Shown here: positions 1 through 9,200 of the stretch, piece by piece
How positions within the stretch are numbered: position 1 is the first letter of the stretch
Layout: every line of letters starts with the position of its first letter
Assembly (NCBI RefSeq): GCF_900091525.1
Contig: NZ_FMCU01000019.1
Coordinates: 84,916-148,915 of the forward strand
Source of the DNA: Micromonospora matsumotoense
Lineage (GTDB): Bacteria; Actinomycetota; Actinomycetes; Mycobacteriales; Micromonosporaceae
DNA length: 64,000 nucleotides
Direction of reading: 5' to 3'
Position numbers and translations under genes: made by a program
Notes under the pieces: generated by a model
Told to the model about the DNA's origin: nothing
The model's database searches: none
Seen by the model: the letters and a program-made list of their open reading frames with translations, nothing else

Positions 1-420
1 ACCGTCGTACGGGACGGTCGGACGGAACTGGTGGACGTCACCACCTGGAGTCAGACCTTCACCCCGGCCGCCGGCAACGTCATCTCCAGCCTGACCGACC
101 TGGACACCTTCTACACGGCGCTGTTCGCCGGCCGGATGGTGCCGCCGGCCCAGCTGAACACGATGTTCACCCTGCCGGCCGTCCGGGACGTGAGCGGCGG
201 ACCGGCCCGCTACAGCGTCGGCCTCACCGCGTTCCCGCTGCCCGACGGCGAGACCCTGTGGATCAAGACCGGTTCCCGGTACGGCTACCTCGCCGGAGTC
301 GCCTCCACCCGGGACGGCCGGTTCCGGGTGGAGTACTCGATCACCGGCACCGACGCCAAGGGCGAGGAACTCGGTGCGACCGCCCAACGGGTCATCACCG
401 CCGCCCTGTCCCTGCTCTGA
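1..420 (+). CDS. Serine hydrolase, beta-lactamase / DD-peptidase family (3' fragment)
   Basis: Open from the first base of the window with no start, so this is the C-terminal ~139 residues of a longer gene. The visible part resembles the end of the serine beta-lactamase / D-alanyl-D-alanine carboxypeptidase fold: a helix reading SSLTDLDTFYTALFAGR, then a strand with KTGSRYGYLAG, which fits the KTG triad of penicillin-recognising enzymes followed by the usual Gly-rich turn. The SxxK nucleophile and YxN motif would lie upstream, outside the window. Probably exported and acting on peptidoglycan or a related ester or amide substrate; the precise substrate cannot be told. It ends just before a strong hairpin. 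Confidence 0.75.
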   Translation, partial: TVVRDGRTELVDVTTWSQTFTPAAGNVISSLTDLDTFYTALFAGRMVPPAQLNTMFTLPAVRDVSGGPARYSVGLTAFPLPDGETLWIKTGSRYGYLAGVASTRDGRFRVEYSITGTDAKGEELGATAQRVITAALSLL

Positions 421-462
421 CGGCTGGCCCGGAGGACGACCCGGTGGGCCGGCGACGACCCG

Positions 463-492
463 CCGTCCCGGCGACGACCGTCGCCGGGACGG
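463..492. terminator. Hairpin between the serine hydrolase and purD
   Basis: Perfect 12-bp arms CCGTCCCGGCGA / TCGCCGGGACGG with a 6-nt loop, lying between convergent genes. No T-tract follows, as is common for actinobacterial terminators. Probably serves both strands. Confidence 0.6.
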
Positions 493-607
493 TGATCCGG
501 TGACCACCCCTGGACAGGCCCGCTGCACCACCAGCGGTCACCCGCAGCACCCGCGAGGCCAGGATCAGCAGGCGGCCCCGGACGGTGAGTCGGCAGCCGA
601 CCGGGGA

Positions 608-1858
<1,251 letters not shown>

Positions 1859-2151
1859 GGCGACGAATCCTACCCACCACCCCCCAACCCACCCCATCCT
1901 CCCCACCCCACCCCGGCTCCCCCCGCCCGCCTCGGCTCCCCCCGCCTCGCCCCCCTGCCCCGCTCGGCTCGCCCCGGTGCCCTGCTCGGCTCGCCCCGGT
2001 GATCAAGAGGTTCAGGTCAAGTTGGAGATCAACTTTGACCTGAACCTCTTGATCGACTGACGCAGACCTCTTGATCACCGGGCTGGGAGGGGCGGAGTGG
2101 GCAGGGCGGGGTGGGGGTAGAGGGGTGCGGGTGGAGGGGTGCGGGGGTGGG
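1859..2151. other. Intergenic region with C-rich tract, composite palindrome and G-rich tract
   Basis: No gene seen. From the purD start outward it holds a C-rich stretch (about 1870-1995), including two near-identical 22-bp direct repeats of CTCGGCTCGCCCCGGTG type, then the nested palindrome at 1996-2081, then a G-rich stretch (about 2083-2150) running into the 3' end of the next gene. The mirror-like C-rich / palindrome / G-rich order recurs near 31.3-31.5 kb. Confidence 0.7.
1996..2081. repeat. Extragenic palindrome family, copy 1 (composite)
   Basis: Two nested structures share one left arm. The inner one pairs 2001-2020 (GATCAAGAGGTTCAGGTCAA) with 2035-2054, a perfect 20-bp match. The outer one pairs CCGGTGATCAAGAGGT (1996-2011) with ACCTCTTGATCACCGG (2066-2081). 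The right end, TGACGCAGACCTCTTGATC..., is the same half-element found in copies at 3180-3239 and 31370-31430. It lies 3' of the minus-strand gene at 2152-3099 and may end its transcript or be a REP-like element. Confidence 0.85.
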
Positions 2152-3099
2152 CTAGTGCGGGGTTCTGGAGCGGGGTGGGTTGCGGGTGGCAGACATGGCC
2201 TGGCGGACCGTGTGGGGGATGTAGTCCGGGCGGAGAGCGTCGGACCAGGTGAATCGGAGGATTCGCCAGCCTGCGTTGACCAGGCGGTTCTGCCGGCGAC
2301 GATCAGTGAAGAGTGCCTCCGGCGTACCGTGTGGGCCCGTTCCGTCGGCCTCGGCGATCAGCCGGGCGGCACGCCAACCCAGGTCACCGATGCCGAGCAG
2401 ATGGCCGTCCTCGTCGCGCACCTCCTGTTGCAGCGCGTCGGGTGGAACACCGCCGTCGACGCACCGCAGTCGTGCCCAGGTCTCCAGGGGTGACTGGGCC
2501 CGCCCGTCCGCCTCGCCGAGATGACTCCTGGCCGCCGGGGCGCCTCGTCGGCCTCGGACCAGCGCCGGTGCGGTCGCCAGGTCCTCCGGGGTGACGAGTC
2601 CTCGGTTCAACGCCGAGTCGAGCACCGACACGGCCGGGTACCGGTCCAGCCGAAGAATCGCATCCGTCACCGTACGCAAGGGTGATGTCGTGGGGATGCC
2701 TGCCACGTCGACGATGTCATCGGGGCGCACGGTCAGTTGGTGGACCACGAGTGAGGGGTCGGTGGGCCGCTGCGGCCGGGGGCGGTCCACGGGCACCGAG
2801 ACGTGGACGGCGGAGCTCCGGCGCGGTACGGCGATGCCGTGCAGCTCCAGCGCGCTGTCGAGGACCGCGAAAGCTCGCGGACCGAGGCTGACCACCGCCG
2901 CCCGGATGCGGACCCGGCCGGTGACCGCATCGGGTGGCTGCCCGCCCGGCACGAAGCAACCACGGGACAGCCGCCTCCACCGGCCGGAGCGGCAGAGCTG
3001 TCTGATGTGGTCACGGGTCAGACCGGCCGCGAGGGCCTGCGACGTGGTGACCATCCCGTCCTGCCCGAGGGCGACACGATGGATGAGTTCGAGCGGCAT
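2152..3099 (-). CDS. AbiEi-like / DUF559 protein
   Basis: About 315 residues. The first ~50 look like the winged-helix of AbiEi-type antitoxins (MVTTSQALAAGLTRDHIRQL, then a basic RWRRLSRGCF). The C-terminal ~90 resemble the Vsr-like nuclease fold of DUF559 (IAEADGTGPHG..., then a basic helix and GWRILRFTWSD). This combination is common and often solitary in actinobacteria; no AbiEii toxin gene is adjacent. ATG at 3099 was chosen because GGGTGAGGGTGGGG lies just upstream; an in-frame GTG at 3123 is possible. DNA binding is likely; nuclease activity and biological role are unproven. Confidence 0.75.
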   Translation of the reverse strand: MPLELIHRVALGQDGMVTTSQALAAGLTRDHIRQLCRSGRWRRLSRGCFVPGGQPPDAVTGRVRIRAAVVSLGPRAFAVLDSALELHGIAVPRRSSAVHVSVPVDRPRPQRPTDPSLVVHQLTVRPDDIVDVAGIPTTSPLRTVTDAILRLDRYPAVSVLDSALNRGLVTPEDLATAPALVRGRRGAPAARSHLGEADGRAQSPLETWARLRCVDGGVPPDALQQEVRDEDGHLLGIGDLGWRAARLIAEADGTGPHGTPEALFTDRRRQNRLVNAGWRILRFTWSDALRPDYIPHTVRQAMSATRNPPRSRTPH

Positions 3100-3179
3100 C
3101 ACCGCCCCACCCTCACCCGCCACCCACAGGCACTTCGACCCCTGTGGATAAATCTGTGGATAACTTCCGCGACTCAGCT

Positions 3180-3239
3180 GGTGATCAAGAGGTTTACGTC
3201 AAATACGAGCACTCTCATGACGCAAACCTCTTGATCACC
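3180..3239. repeat. Extragenic palindrome family, copy 2
   Basis: Left arm 3180-3201 (GGTGATCAAGAGGTTTACGT plus CA) pairs with 3218-3239 (TGACGCAAACCTCTTGATCA plus CC). Of 22 positions one is mismatched (A on the left, G at the equivalent right position). The 16-nt spacer contains a small GAG..CTC palindrome. It lies between the 5' end of the AbiEi-like gene and the 3' end of purA. Confidence 0.88.
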
Positions 3240-3244
3240 AAGGC

Positions 3245-3298
3245 GAGGCGGGGCGGGGCAGAGGCCGGGGCGGGGGCGGGGGCGGGGGTGGGGGTGGG
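3245..3298. other. G-run tract at the 3' end of purA
   Basis: Successive runs of four to five G separated by single C or T bases fill this stretch, directly after palindrome copy 2 and up to the purA stop codon. Such spacing would allow G-quadruplex formation on the plus strand. Similar G-rich tracts follow copies 1 and 3. Confidence 0.6.
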
Positions 3299-4588
3299 TT
3301 AGGGGAGGAGTGGGTGGCGGACTACGTTTTCTTCGCGGCCGGGGCCTACGCCTACCACGCTGACGCGGGTGCCGGTGATCTCCTCGATGCGGGCGATGTA
3401 GCGGCGGGCGTTCTCCGGCAGCTCGTCCTCGGTGCGCGCCTTGCTGATGTCCTCCCACCAACCGTCGTGCTCTTCATAGATCGGGGTGGCGTGGTGGAAG
3501 TCGGTCTGCGTCATCGGCATGTCGTCGAAGCGTTCGCCGTTGATCTCGTACCCGATGCAGAGCGGGACCTTGGGCAGGCCGGTGAGCACGTCCAGCTTGG
3601 TGATCACCAGGTCGGTGACGCCGTTGAGCCGGCAGGAGTACCGGGCCACGACGGCGTCGAACCAGCCGCAGCGGCGCTCCCGGCCGGTGGTGGTGCCGTA
3701 CTCGTGACCGACCTTGCGCAGGTGCTGGCCGTTGTCGTCGAACAGCTCGGTCGGGAACGGGCCGGACCCGACCCGGGTGGTGTACGCCTTGCTCACCGCG
3801 ATGACCCCGGTGATCGCGGTCGGCGGGATGCCCGCACCCACGCACGCCCCACCGGCCGTCGGGTTCGACGAGGTCACGAAGGGGTAGGTGCCGTGGTCCA
3901 TGTCGAGCATGGTGGCCTGGGCACCCTCCAGCAGCACCGTCTCGCCTCGGTCCAGGGCGTCCCAGAGCATCACCCGGGTCTCGGCGATGTACGGCCGCAG
4001 CCGCTCCGCGTACCGCAGGTACTCCTCGACGGTCTCCTCGACGTCGATCGCCTTGCGGTTGTAGACCTTGAACAGCAGCTGGTTCTTCTCGCGCAGCGCG
4101 AGTTCCAGCTTCTTGCGCAGGATGCCCGGGTCGAGCAGGTCCTGGAGCCGGATGCCCATCCGGGCGACCTTGTCGCCGTACGCCGGGCCGATGCCCCGCC
4201 CGGTGGTGCCGATCCGGGCCGACCCGAGGTAGCGCTCCACCACCCGGTCCAGCGCCCGGTGGTGCGGCATGATCAGGTGCGCGTCGCCGGAGATCCGCAG
4301 CCGGGACACGTCCACCCCCCGCTCGGCGAGCCCGTCGATCTCGGCGAGCAGCACCTTCGGGTCGACCACCACCCCGTTGCCGATGACGATCATGGCGCTC
4401 GGTGAGAGCGCGCCCGACGGCATCAGGTGCAGCGCGTACTTCTGCCCGTCCGGGGTGATCACGGTGTGGCCGGCGTTGTTGCCGCCGGAGTAGCGCACGA
4501 CGTAGTCGACCCGCTCACCCAGCAGGTCGGTAACCTTGCCCTTGCCCTCGTCGCCCCACTGAGCGCCGATGAGCACGATCGCTGGCAT
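3299..4588 (-). CDS. purA: Adenylosuccinate synthetase
   Basis: GTP-dependent condensation of IMP with aspartate, the first committed step to AMP. The 429 residues begin MPAIVLIGAQWGDEGKGKV, with the family P-loop QWGDEGKGK at residues 10-18, then YSGGNNAGHT. Later, GTTGRGIGPAY and the GTP-base region ITKLDVLTGL are clear. ATG at 4588 is set by the family N-terminus and a GAGG Shine-Dalgarno (GAGGCGGAAAAG); a longer open frame upstream is only a GC-rich artefact. It is divergent from the lipid-kinase-like gene starting at 4712, so the 123-bp gap must hold both promoters. Confidence 0.97.
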   Translation of the reverse strand: MPAIVLIGAQWGDEGKGKVTDLLGERVDYVVRYSGGNNAGHTVITPDGQKYALHLMPSGALSPSAMIVIGNGVVVDPKVLLAEIDGLAERGVDVSRLRISGDAHLIMPHHRALDRVVERYLGSARIGTTGRGIGPAYGDKVARMGIRLQDLLDPGILRKKLELALREKNQLLFKVYNRKAIDVEETVEEYLRYAERLRPYIAETRVMLWDALDRGETVLLEGAQATMLDMDHGTYPFVTSSNPTAGGACVGAGIPPTAITGVIAVSKAYTTRVGSGPFPTELFDDNGQHLRKVGHEYGTTTGRERRCGWFDAVVARYSCRLNGVTDLVITKLDVLTGLPKVPLCIGYEINGERFDDMPMTQTDFHHATPIYEEHDGWWEDISKARTEDELPENARRYIARIEEITGTRVSVVGVGPGREENVVRHPLLP

Positions 4589-4711
4589 CTTTTCCGCCTC
4601 CAGAAGGCTCGGGTGCCAGGTGGCGACCGGTTGGCGAGCCCGGGGTGTCAGGCTAACAAGTAGGGACGGCGTGGCCAGCAGGGGTTCGCGTCGGAGGTCA
4701 GGAGGCCCGGT

Positions 4712-5725
4712 TTGTACGACGTGGTGCTGCTCACCCTCGGCTCGGAGCGGGACGCTCCCGGTGGAGGCTGTGGCAGCGGCGACGCCTGCTGCGGCGGCAC
4801 CTCCGACCCCACCGGGAAGCCGCCCGCCGAGCCGGGCGGGGAGCGCTGCGAGACACCGCGCGTGCCGGTGCTGGCCTGCGCGGACGCGTTGACCGCCCGG
4901 GGCGCCCGGGTGGAGACGGTCATCGCCCGCTCCGACGCCGAGGTCGACGAGGTGCTGGCCCGGCTGGACGCTCCGGCCCGCCCCGACGGCCTCACCTGGC
5001 CCGACCCGGACAGCAAGGTCCGGCTGGTCGTCGCCACCGCCAGCGACGCCCAGTTGCGCGCCGTCGTGCGTCGGCTGGTCCGCCGGTACGCCCCACCGCC
5101 GAGCCGCCGCCCCGCCGAGCTGGCCGGCAACCGTACGGTGCCCGATCTGCCGCCGATCGGCGTACTCCCGCTCGATCCGGCCCGGGGTGGCCCGCACCGG
5201 GACCTGGCCGCGCAGCTCGGCCTGCCCCGGGACCCGGCGGCGGTGGCGGCGGCCGTGCTCGACGGCGGCGTACGCCGGCTCGACCTGCTGCGCAACGACG
5301 GCGGCTCGGTGACCCTGGACGGCGCGTTGCTCGGCGCGGCCGACGACGCGGGCCGGCCGCTGCACTGGCGTGGCCGGGTGGAGGTGGACGACGCGGTGCT
5401 CACCGACGGCGCGGACCCGATCCTGGCCTGCGCGATCGGCAACGCCGGCGGATACGCGACCCTCGACTCGCTGCCGCTGCTCACCGCCCCCGACCCGGCC
5501 GACGGTCTGGTGGAGGTCGCGGTGGCCGTTCCCGTGCCGACCCGCGCCACGTTGGGTAGGAGGAGGAAGATCCGCTACGAGGTACGTCGGGCCCGGGGCC
5601 GGGCGGTGGCCGTGATCCCCCGCGACGAACGGGTGCCCTTCCTCGACGACGGGGTCGAGGGCGAGTTGAGCCGGAAGCGGTCCTGGTGGACCGAGCCCGG
5701 GGCCTGGGCGGTCTTCACGGGCTGA
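4712..5725 (+). CDS. Diacylglycerol-kinase-like protein
   Basis: 337 residues. The middle and C-terminal part fits the two-domain DAGK/sphingosine-kinase fold: a Rossmann-like segment (VRLVVATASDAQLRAVVRRL) and a beta-rich domain with AIGNAGGYATLDSLPLL and DGLVEVAVAV, like the N-x-x-x-GG...P and DG-LEV features of lipid kinases. The canonical GGDGT nucleotide motif is not visible, so it may be a divergent or non-catalytic member. A TTG start at 4712 is preferred because AGGAGG lies 6 nt upstream; a GTG at 4721 is the alternative. A Cys/Gly-rich insert (residues ~15-45) is unusual. Confidence 0.65.
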   Translation: MYDVVLLTLGSERDAPGGGCGSGDACCGGTSDPTGKPPAEPGGERCETPRVPVLACADALTARGARVETVIARSDAEVDEVLARLDAPARPDGLTWPDPDSKVRLVVATASDAQLRAVVRRLVRRYAPPPSRRPAELAGNRTVPDLPPIGVLPLDPARGGPHRDLAAQLGLPRDPAAVAAAVLDGGVRRLDLLRNDGGSVTLDGALLGAADDAGRPLHWRGRVEVDDAVLTDGADPILACAIGNAGGYATLDSLPLLTAPDPADGLVEVAVAVPVPTRATLGRRRKIRYEVRRARGRAVAVIPRDERVPFLDDGVEGELSRKRSWWTEPGAWAVFTG

Positions 5726-5801
5726 CCACCACCCGCGTGTCGTCACCCGGCGTGACGGGAACGGGACGGCCTATCCTCGGCGGGAGGAATGGGGAGGAGC
5801 C

Positions 5802-8345
5802 GTGGTGGACGACAACGCCGACCGGGCAGGACTGCCCGGCCAGCAGCCGGTGCCGGAGCGGGACATCGAACCGCTCTGGCCACCGGACCCGGCCGAACCG
5901 GTGCCGCACTGGGCCGGTGAACCCCCGCCGGCCTTCCCGCCGACGGCGTACCCGTCGCTCTCGGCGGAGGTGACTCCGACACCTACCGACGGTGGCTGGG
6001 CCCCGCCCGGGGACGGGTGGACACCCGCCCACCCGGACCCGACCCCCACCCCGAACCTCCCACCGAGGTACGACGGCCTCCCCGGCTACGACACCCCGGC
6101 CGGATACGACTACCAGGCCGGATACGACTACCAGGCCGGATACCACCCTCCGCCCAGGCACGACGACCCGCACCCCACCCTGTCGGCGGGGTATCAGGGA
6201 TCGGCAGAACACCACGCTCCGAGGGCGCACCGGGGGCCGGTAGAACACCAAGAACCGGCAGAACACCAAGAACCGGCGGAACACCGCAGGCCGGAGCGGC
6301 GGGCCGGGCGGGGCCGGTCCGGGCGGGTGGACCTCGATCTGCCCTTCACCCTGGACCCGTCGCTCGCCGGCCCACCGTCGCCGCCGGCCGGACCTGGCCA
6401 GCTGCCCGGTCCGTCGACGGATGTGCACCCGCCGAGCCCTCGCAACGGCCCGCCCCACCCCGTCCCACCGGCCCACCCGAGCAACGGAAACGTCGTGCCC
6501 CACGGAACTGACCCGACCGAATTGAATCTTGGAAGGTTCGGGCCCCTCCAGGGGCCGAAATCCTCCAAGATCCACGACGCTGGATCGGATGCCACAGGCG
6601 TGCCGGCGATACCGGCACAGCCGGCGGGCCGGGGCGAGTCCCCATGGGCGCTGCCGCCCCAACGGCTCTCGGTCGGAGCCGAAGAACCCGGCAGGGCCGA
6701 GGAGCCGGGCAGAGGCAGGGCACCGGATGGCGCTGAGCGGACCGGCGGCGCTGAGGGAAGCGGCGGTGCTGAGCGGGCCAGCGGTGCTGAGGGAAGCGGC
6801 GGTGCTGAGCGGGCCAGCGGTGCTGAGGGAAGCGGCGGTGCTGAGCGGGCCGGCGGTGCTGAGGGACCGGGCAGGGCCGGGGAGTCCGGGAGAGCCGGAC
6901 AGCCGGGCGAAGGAGCAGAATCGGGCGGCGTCGACGAGGTGGTGCCCGGTACGGCCGTAGGGGTTGGCGCGGTTGGCCATCCATCGACAGCAGAGCCCGG
7001 TGGGGTGTCGTCCGAGCCGCAGCCGCCGTCGGAACACCCGCCAGCAGCAGGCGTGCCGGCGGTTCCCCCACTCCCGGCACCCACCGCGCCGCCACTCCCG
7101 CCGCCGCTGCTCCCCGCACCCGGTCCCACCGGATGGCCCGGACCCATCAGCGGCTCCGGCCCCGATCACCCCGGGCCCACCGGAGCCGGACCGGCAGATC
7201 CCGGATCGGTCCGGCCGGGATCGATCGGACCCGAAGGACCCATGCCGCCCCGCCAGCAGTCACCCGGTCAGCAGTCACCCGGCGAGCAGTCACCCGGCGG
7301 CTGGTACCGGTCGTCCTGGCCGGAGCAGCCAGGCCCGGCCGGGATGCCCCCGGCCGCCTATCCCGACCCGGCGACCCCGGCCGGCTACCCGGAACTGGGG
7401 TGGTCGCCGGAGAGTGGGATCGCGCCGACCGCCGAGGACTTCGCCCGCCGCCGGCAGATCCGGCCGGCCGACCCGATCGCCACGATGGGCGTGCGGGCCG
7501 TGGTCAACCGGATCGGCCTGGTGAAGCTCCCGCCGGGTCAGCACGAGCAGGAGGTGAAGCGGGACATCGAGATGGTGCGCCGCAACTTCGGCGGGCTGCG
7601 CCAGGTGACCGTGGTCAACCCCAAGGGCGGCGCCGGTAAGACGGTGGCCATCCTGCTGCTCGCGATGACCTTCGGGCAGAAGCGCGGCGGCTACGTGCTG
7701 GCCTGGGACAACAACGAGACCCAGGGCACCCTGGGGATGCGGGCGCAGCAGGACTTCCACTCCCGTACGGTCCGGGACATGCTGCGCGACCTCGGGCAGT
7801 TCCAGGGGCCGCACGGCCGGATCGGGGACCTGTCGCAGTACGTCCGCTCGCAGGGCGAGGGGATGTTCGACGTGCTCGCCTCGGACGAGTCGGCGACCGG
7901 GGGCGAGATGCTGACGGCGGCGGCGTTCGCCGAGATCCGTGAGGTGGTGAGCCGGTTCTACAAGCTGATCTTCGTGGACACCGGTAACAACGTCCGGGCG
8001 CAGAACTGGCAGGCCGCGATGGACGCCACCGACCAGTTGGTGGTCACCATGTCGGCCCGTAACGACTCGGCGGAGACGGCCGCCCGGATGCTCGACCACC
8101 TGGAGCAGAGCGGCCGGCACCGGCTCGTCCGGCAGGCGGTGACGGTGGTGTCGATGCCGCCGTCCCGCAAGGAGATCGACCTGCCGGCCATCCAGGAACA
8201 CTTCGCCGCCCGGACCAGGGCGGTGCTGCTCGCGCCGTACGAGCGGCTGATCGACACCGGCGAGCCGATCCGGTACGGCGGGCTCTCCTCGGCCTCCCGG
8301 GACGCCTGGCTGAAGATCGCCGCAGCGGTGGCCGAAGGGCTCTGA
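5802..8345 (+). CDS. ParA/MinD-family ATPase with long Pro/Gly-rich N-terminus (EspI-like architecture)
   Basis: 847 residues. Roughly 1-560 are disordered and rich in Pro, Gly, Glu and Tyr, with tandem YDYQAG units, EHQEPA units and about three 12-residue units (GSGGAERASGAE, near 314-353). The C-terminal ~270 residues form a SIMIBI ATPase: deviant Walker A NPKGGAGKT near residue 605, a Walker-B-like strand LIFVDTGNN, and VVTMSARNDSAETA. The usual second motif DxDPQ is replaced by DNNETQGT. The plan recalls EspI of type VII secretion loci (Pro-rich plus ParA domain), but no ESX genes are adjacent. A strong SD (GGGAGGAATGGGGAGGAG) precedes GTG-GTG. A palindrome lies inside the coding frame at 6526-6571. 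Confidence 0.8.
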   Translation: MVDDNADRAGLPGQQPVPERDIEPLWPPDPAEPVPHWAGEPPPAFPPTAYPSLSAEVTPTPTDGGWAPPGDGWTPAHPDPTPTPNLPPRYDGLPGYDTPAGYDYQAGYDYQAGYHPPPRHDDPHPTLSAGYQGSAEHHAPRAHRGPVEHQEPAEHQEPAEHRRPERRAGRGRSGRVDLDLPFTLDPSLAGPPSPPAGPGQLPGPSTDVHPPSPRNGPPHPVPPAHPSNGNVVPHGTDPTELNLGRFGPLQGPKSSKIHDAGSDATGVPAIPAQPAGRGESPWALPPQRLSVGAEEPGRAEEPGRGRAPDGAERTGGAEGSGGAERASGAEGSGGAERASGAEGSGGAERAGGAEGPGRAGESGRAGQPGEGAESGGVDEVVPGTAVGVGAVGHPSTAEPGGVSSEPQPPSEHPPAAGVPAVPPLPAPTAPPLPPPLLPAPGPTGWPGPISGSGPDHPGPTGAGPADPGSVRPGSIGPEGPMPPRQQSPGQQSPGEQSPGGWYRSSWPEQPGPAGMPPAAYPDPATPAGYPELGWSPESGIAPTAEDFARRRQIRPADPIATMGVRAVVNRIGLVKLPPGQHEQEVKRDIEMVRRNFGGLRQVTVVNPKGGAGKTVAILLLAMTFGQKRGGYVLAWDNNETQGTLGMRAQQDFHSRTVRDMLRDLGQFQGPHGRIGDLSQYVRSQGEGMFDVLASDESATGGEMLTAAAFAEIREVVSRFYKLIFVDTGNNVRAQNWQAAMDATDQLVVTMSARNDSAETAARMLDHLEQSGRHRLVRQAVTVVSMPPSRKEIDLPAIQEHFAARTRAVLLAPYERLIDTGEPIRYGGLSSASRDAWLKIAAAVAEGL
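6526..6571. repeat. Palindrome embedded in the ParA-like coding sequence
   Basis: ATCTTGGAAGGTTCGGGCCC and its near-complement at 6550-6571 form a long hairpin centred on CCCCTCCAGGGG. It encodes a short non-Pro-rich peptide (around LGRFGPLQGPKSSKI) in the middle of low-complexity sequence and keeps the frame. It looks like a REP/MITE-type insertion tolerated in a disordered linker. Confidence 0.75.
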
Positions 8346-8406
8346 ACCGCCCGATCGGCGGTACGACGCCACGGGGTGATCGCCCCGACGGCACCGGGAA
8401 CCGACA

Positions 8407-8446
8407 CGCCGGCCCGCCCCCACGTGCTGTCGGGGGCGGGCCGGCG
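8407..8446. terminator. Bidirectional terminator hairpin
   Basis: Perfect 15-bp arms CGCCGGCCCGCCCCC / GGGGGCGGGCCGGCG between the convergent ParA-like and DUF3151 genes. Confidence 0.75.
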
Positions 8447-8551
8447 ACGGTCAGGGTGGGCTGCTGCCCGTCAGACCGGCCGACGCGGGGTGACCACGGG
8501 CCGACCCACCCGACGGCAGTCAGCCGGTCGGATCGGGCGCTGGTCGGCCGG

Positions 8552-8980
8552 TCAGGCGCTGGCGAGGGCGTCCCCGGCCGCCGGGTCGCAGTCGCGGAGG
8601 AACTGGGCGCACCGGGCGGCCTCGTCCGCCTCGCCGATCTCCCCGGCGGCCCGGGACAGGACGTAGAGGCAGCGCAGGAAGCCCTCGTTCGGGGTGTGCG
8701 ACCACGGGACCGGGCCGTGCCCCTTCCAGCCGCTGCGCCGCAACTGGTCCAGGCCACGGTGGTAGCCGGTGCGGGCGTACGCGTACGCCGCGATCACCTG
8801 GCCGCTGTCCAGGGCTCGGGTGGCCAGCGCCGCCCAGGCCGCACTGTGGGTGGGAAAGCGGGCCGCGACCTCGGCGTACGCCTCGTCGGTGCCCTGCTCG
8901 GCGGCGGCGTCCAGCGCGGCGTCCGCCTCTTCGTGCACGGGCAGGAGGGTGGCCGGAGGCTCAGGCAACAGGTTCTGCAT
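8552..8980 (-). CDS. DUF3151 family protein
   Basis: 142 residues, matching the actinobacterial DUF3151 family in length and in motifs such as ARFPTHSAAWAALATRAL, AYAYARTGYHRGLDQLRRSGWKG and VPWSHTPNEGFLRCLYVL. It is soluble, probably all-helical and TPR-like, and function is not known. The family is usually found near fba and purA, as here. ATG at 8980 was chosen over an in-frame TTG at 8992 because it matches the family N-terminus (MQNLLPEPPATLLP). A plausible promoter lies at 9027-9056. Confidence 0.88.
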   Translation of the reverse strand: MQNLLPEPPATLLPVHEEADAALDAAAEQGTDEAYAEVAARFPTHSAAWAALATRALDSGQVIAAYAYARTGYHRGLDQLRRSGWKGHGPVPWSHTPNEGFLRCLYVLSRAAGEIGEADEAARCAQFLRDCDPAAGDALASA

Positions 8981-9026
8981 CGCCCCATTCAACCCGCTTC
9001 GCCCAGCGCGGCGCGAGGGGGTCGGT

Positions 9027-9056
9027 TGTATACGGTGGCTGAACGGTGGAGGTCTA
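9027..9056 (-). promoter_or_regulatory. Candidate promoter for the DUF3151 gene
   Basis: On the minus strand, TAGACC, an 18-bp spacer and TATACA form a sigma-70-like pair about 50 nt upstream of the ATG at 8980. TATAC stands out in GC-rich surroundings. Inferred from sequence only. Confidence 0.4.
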
Positions 9057-9076
9057 CGTCACGCCCGGGACCCGGT

Positions 9077-9114
9077 CGGGTGAACCCTCGGCCCCACCGG
9101 GTGAACCCTCGGCC
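9077..9114. repeat. Two 17-bp direct repeats, 21-bp period
   Basis: CGGGTGAACCCTCGGCC occurs at 9077-9093 and 9098-9114. The 21-bp period equals two helical turns, so both copies face the same side of the DNA. This lies in the divergent region between DUF3151 and the leader/LOG unit, so it could be a tandem operator or a simple duplication. Confidence 0.6.
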
Positions 9115-9200
9115 GACCGTACCGGCCCTGCGGTCGTACCGGCGACCCTCGCGGCTCGGATGATCCACCCCAGCGGCCCCGCCGGTCGGCCCTGCGGCCC

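Noticed and set aside
2152..3123. Complete type IV AbiE toxin-antitoxin system
   Set aside because: No AbiEii nucleotidyltransferase gene is adjacent, so only the antitoxin-like domain can be claimed.
5715..7169. Long minus-strand open frame antisense to the ParA-like gene
   Set aside because: It has the residue bias of a GC-rich shadow, no start signal, and the plus-strand frame carries clear ATPase motifs.
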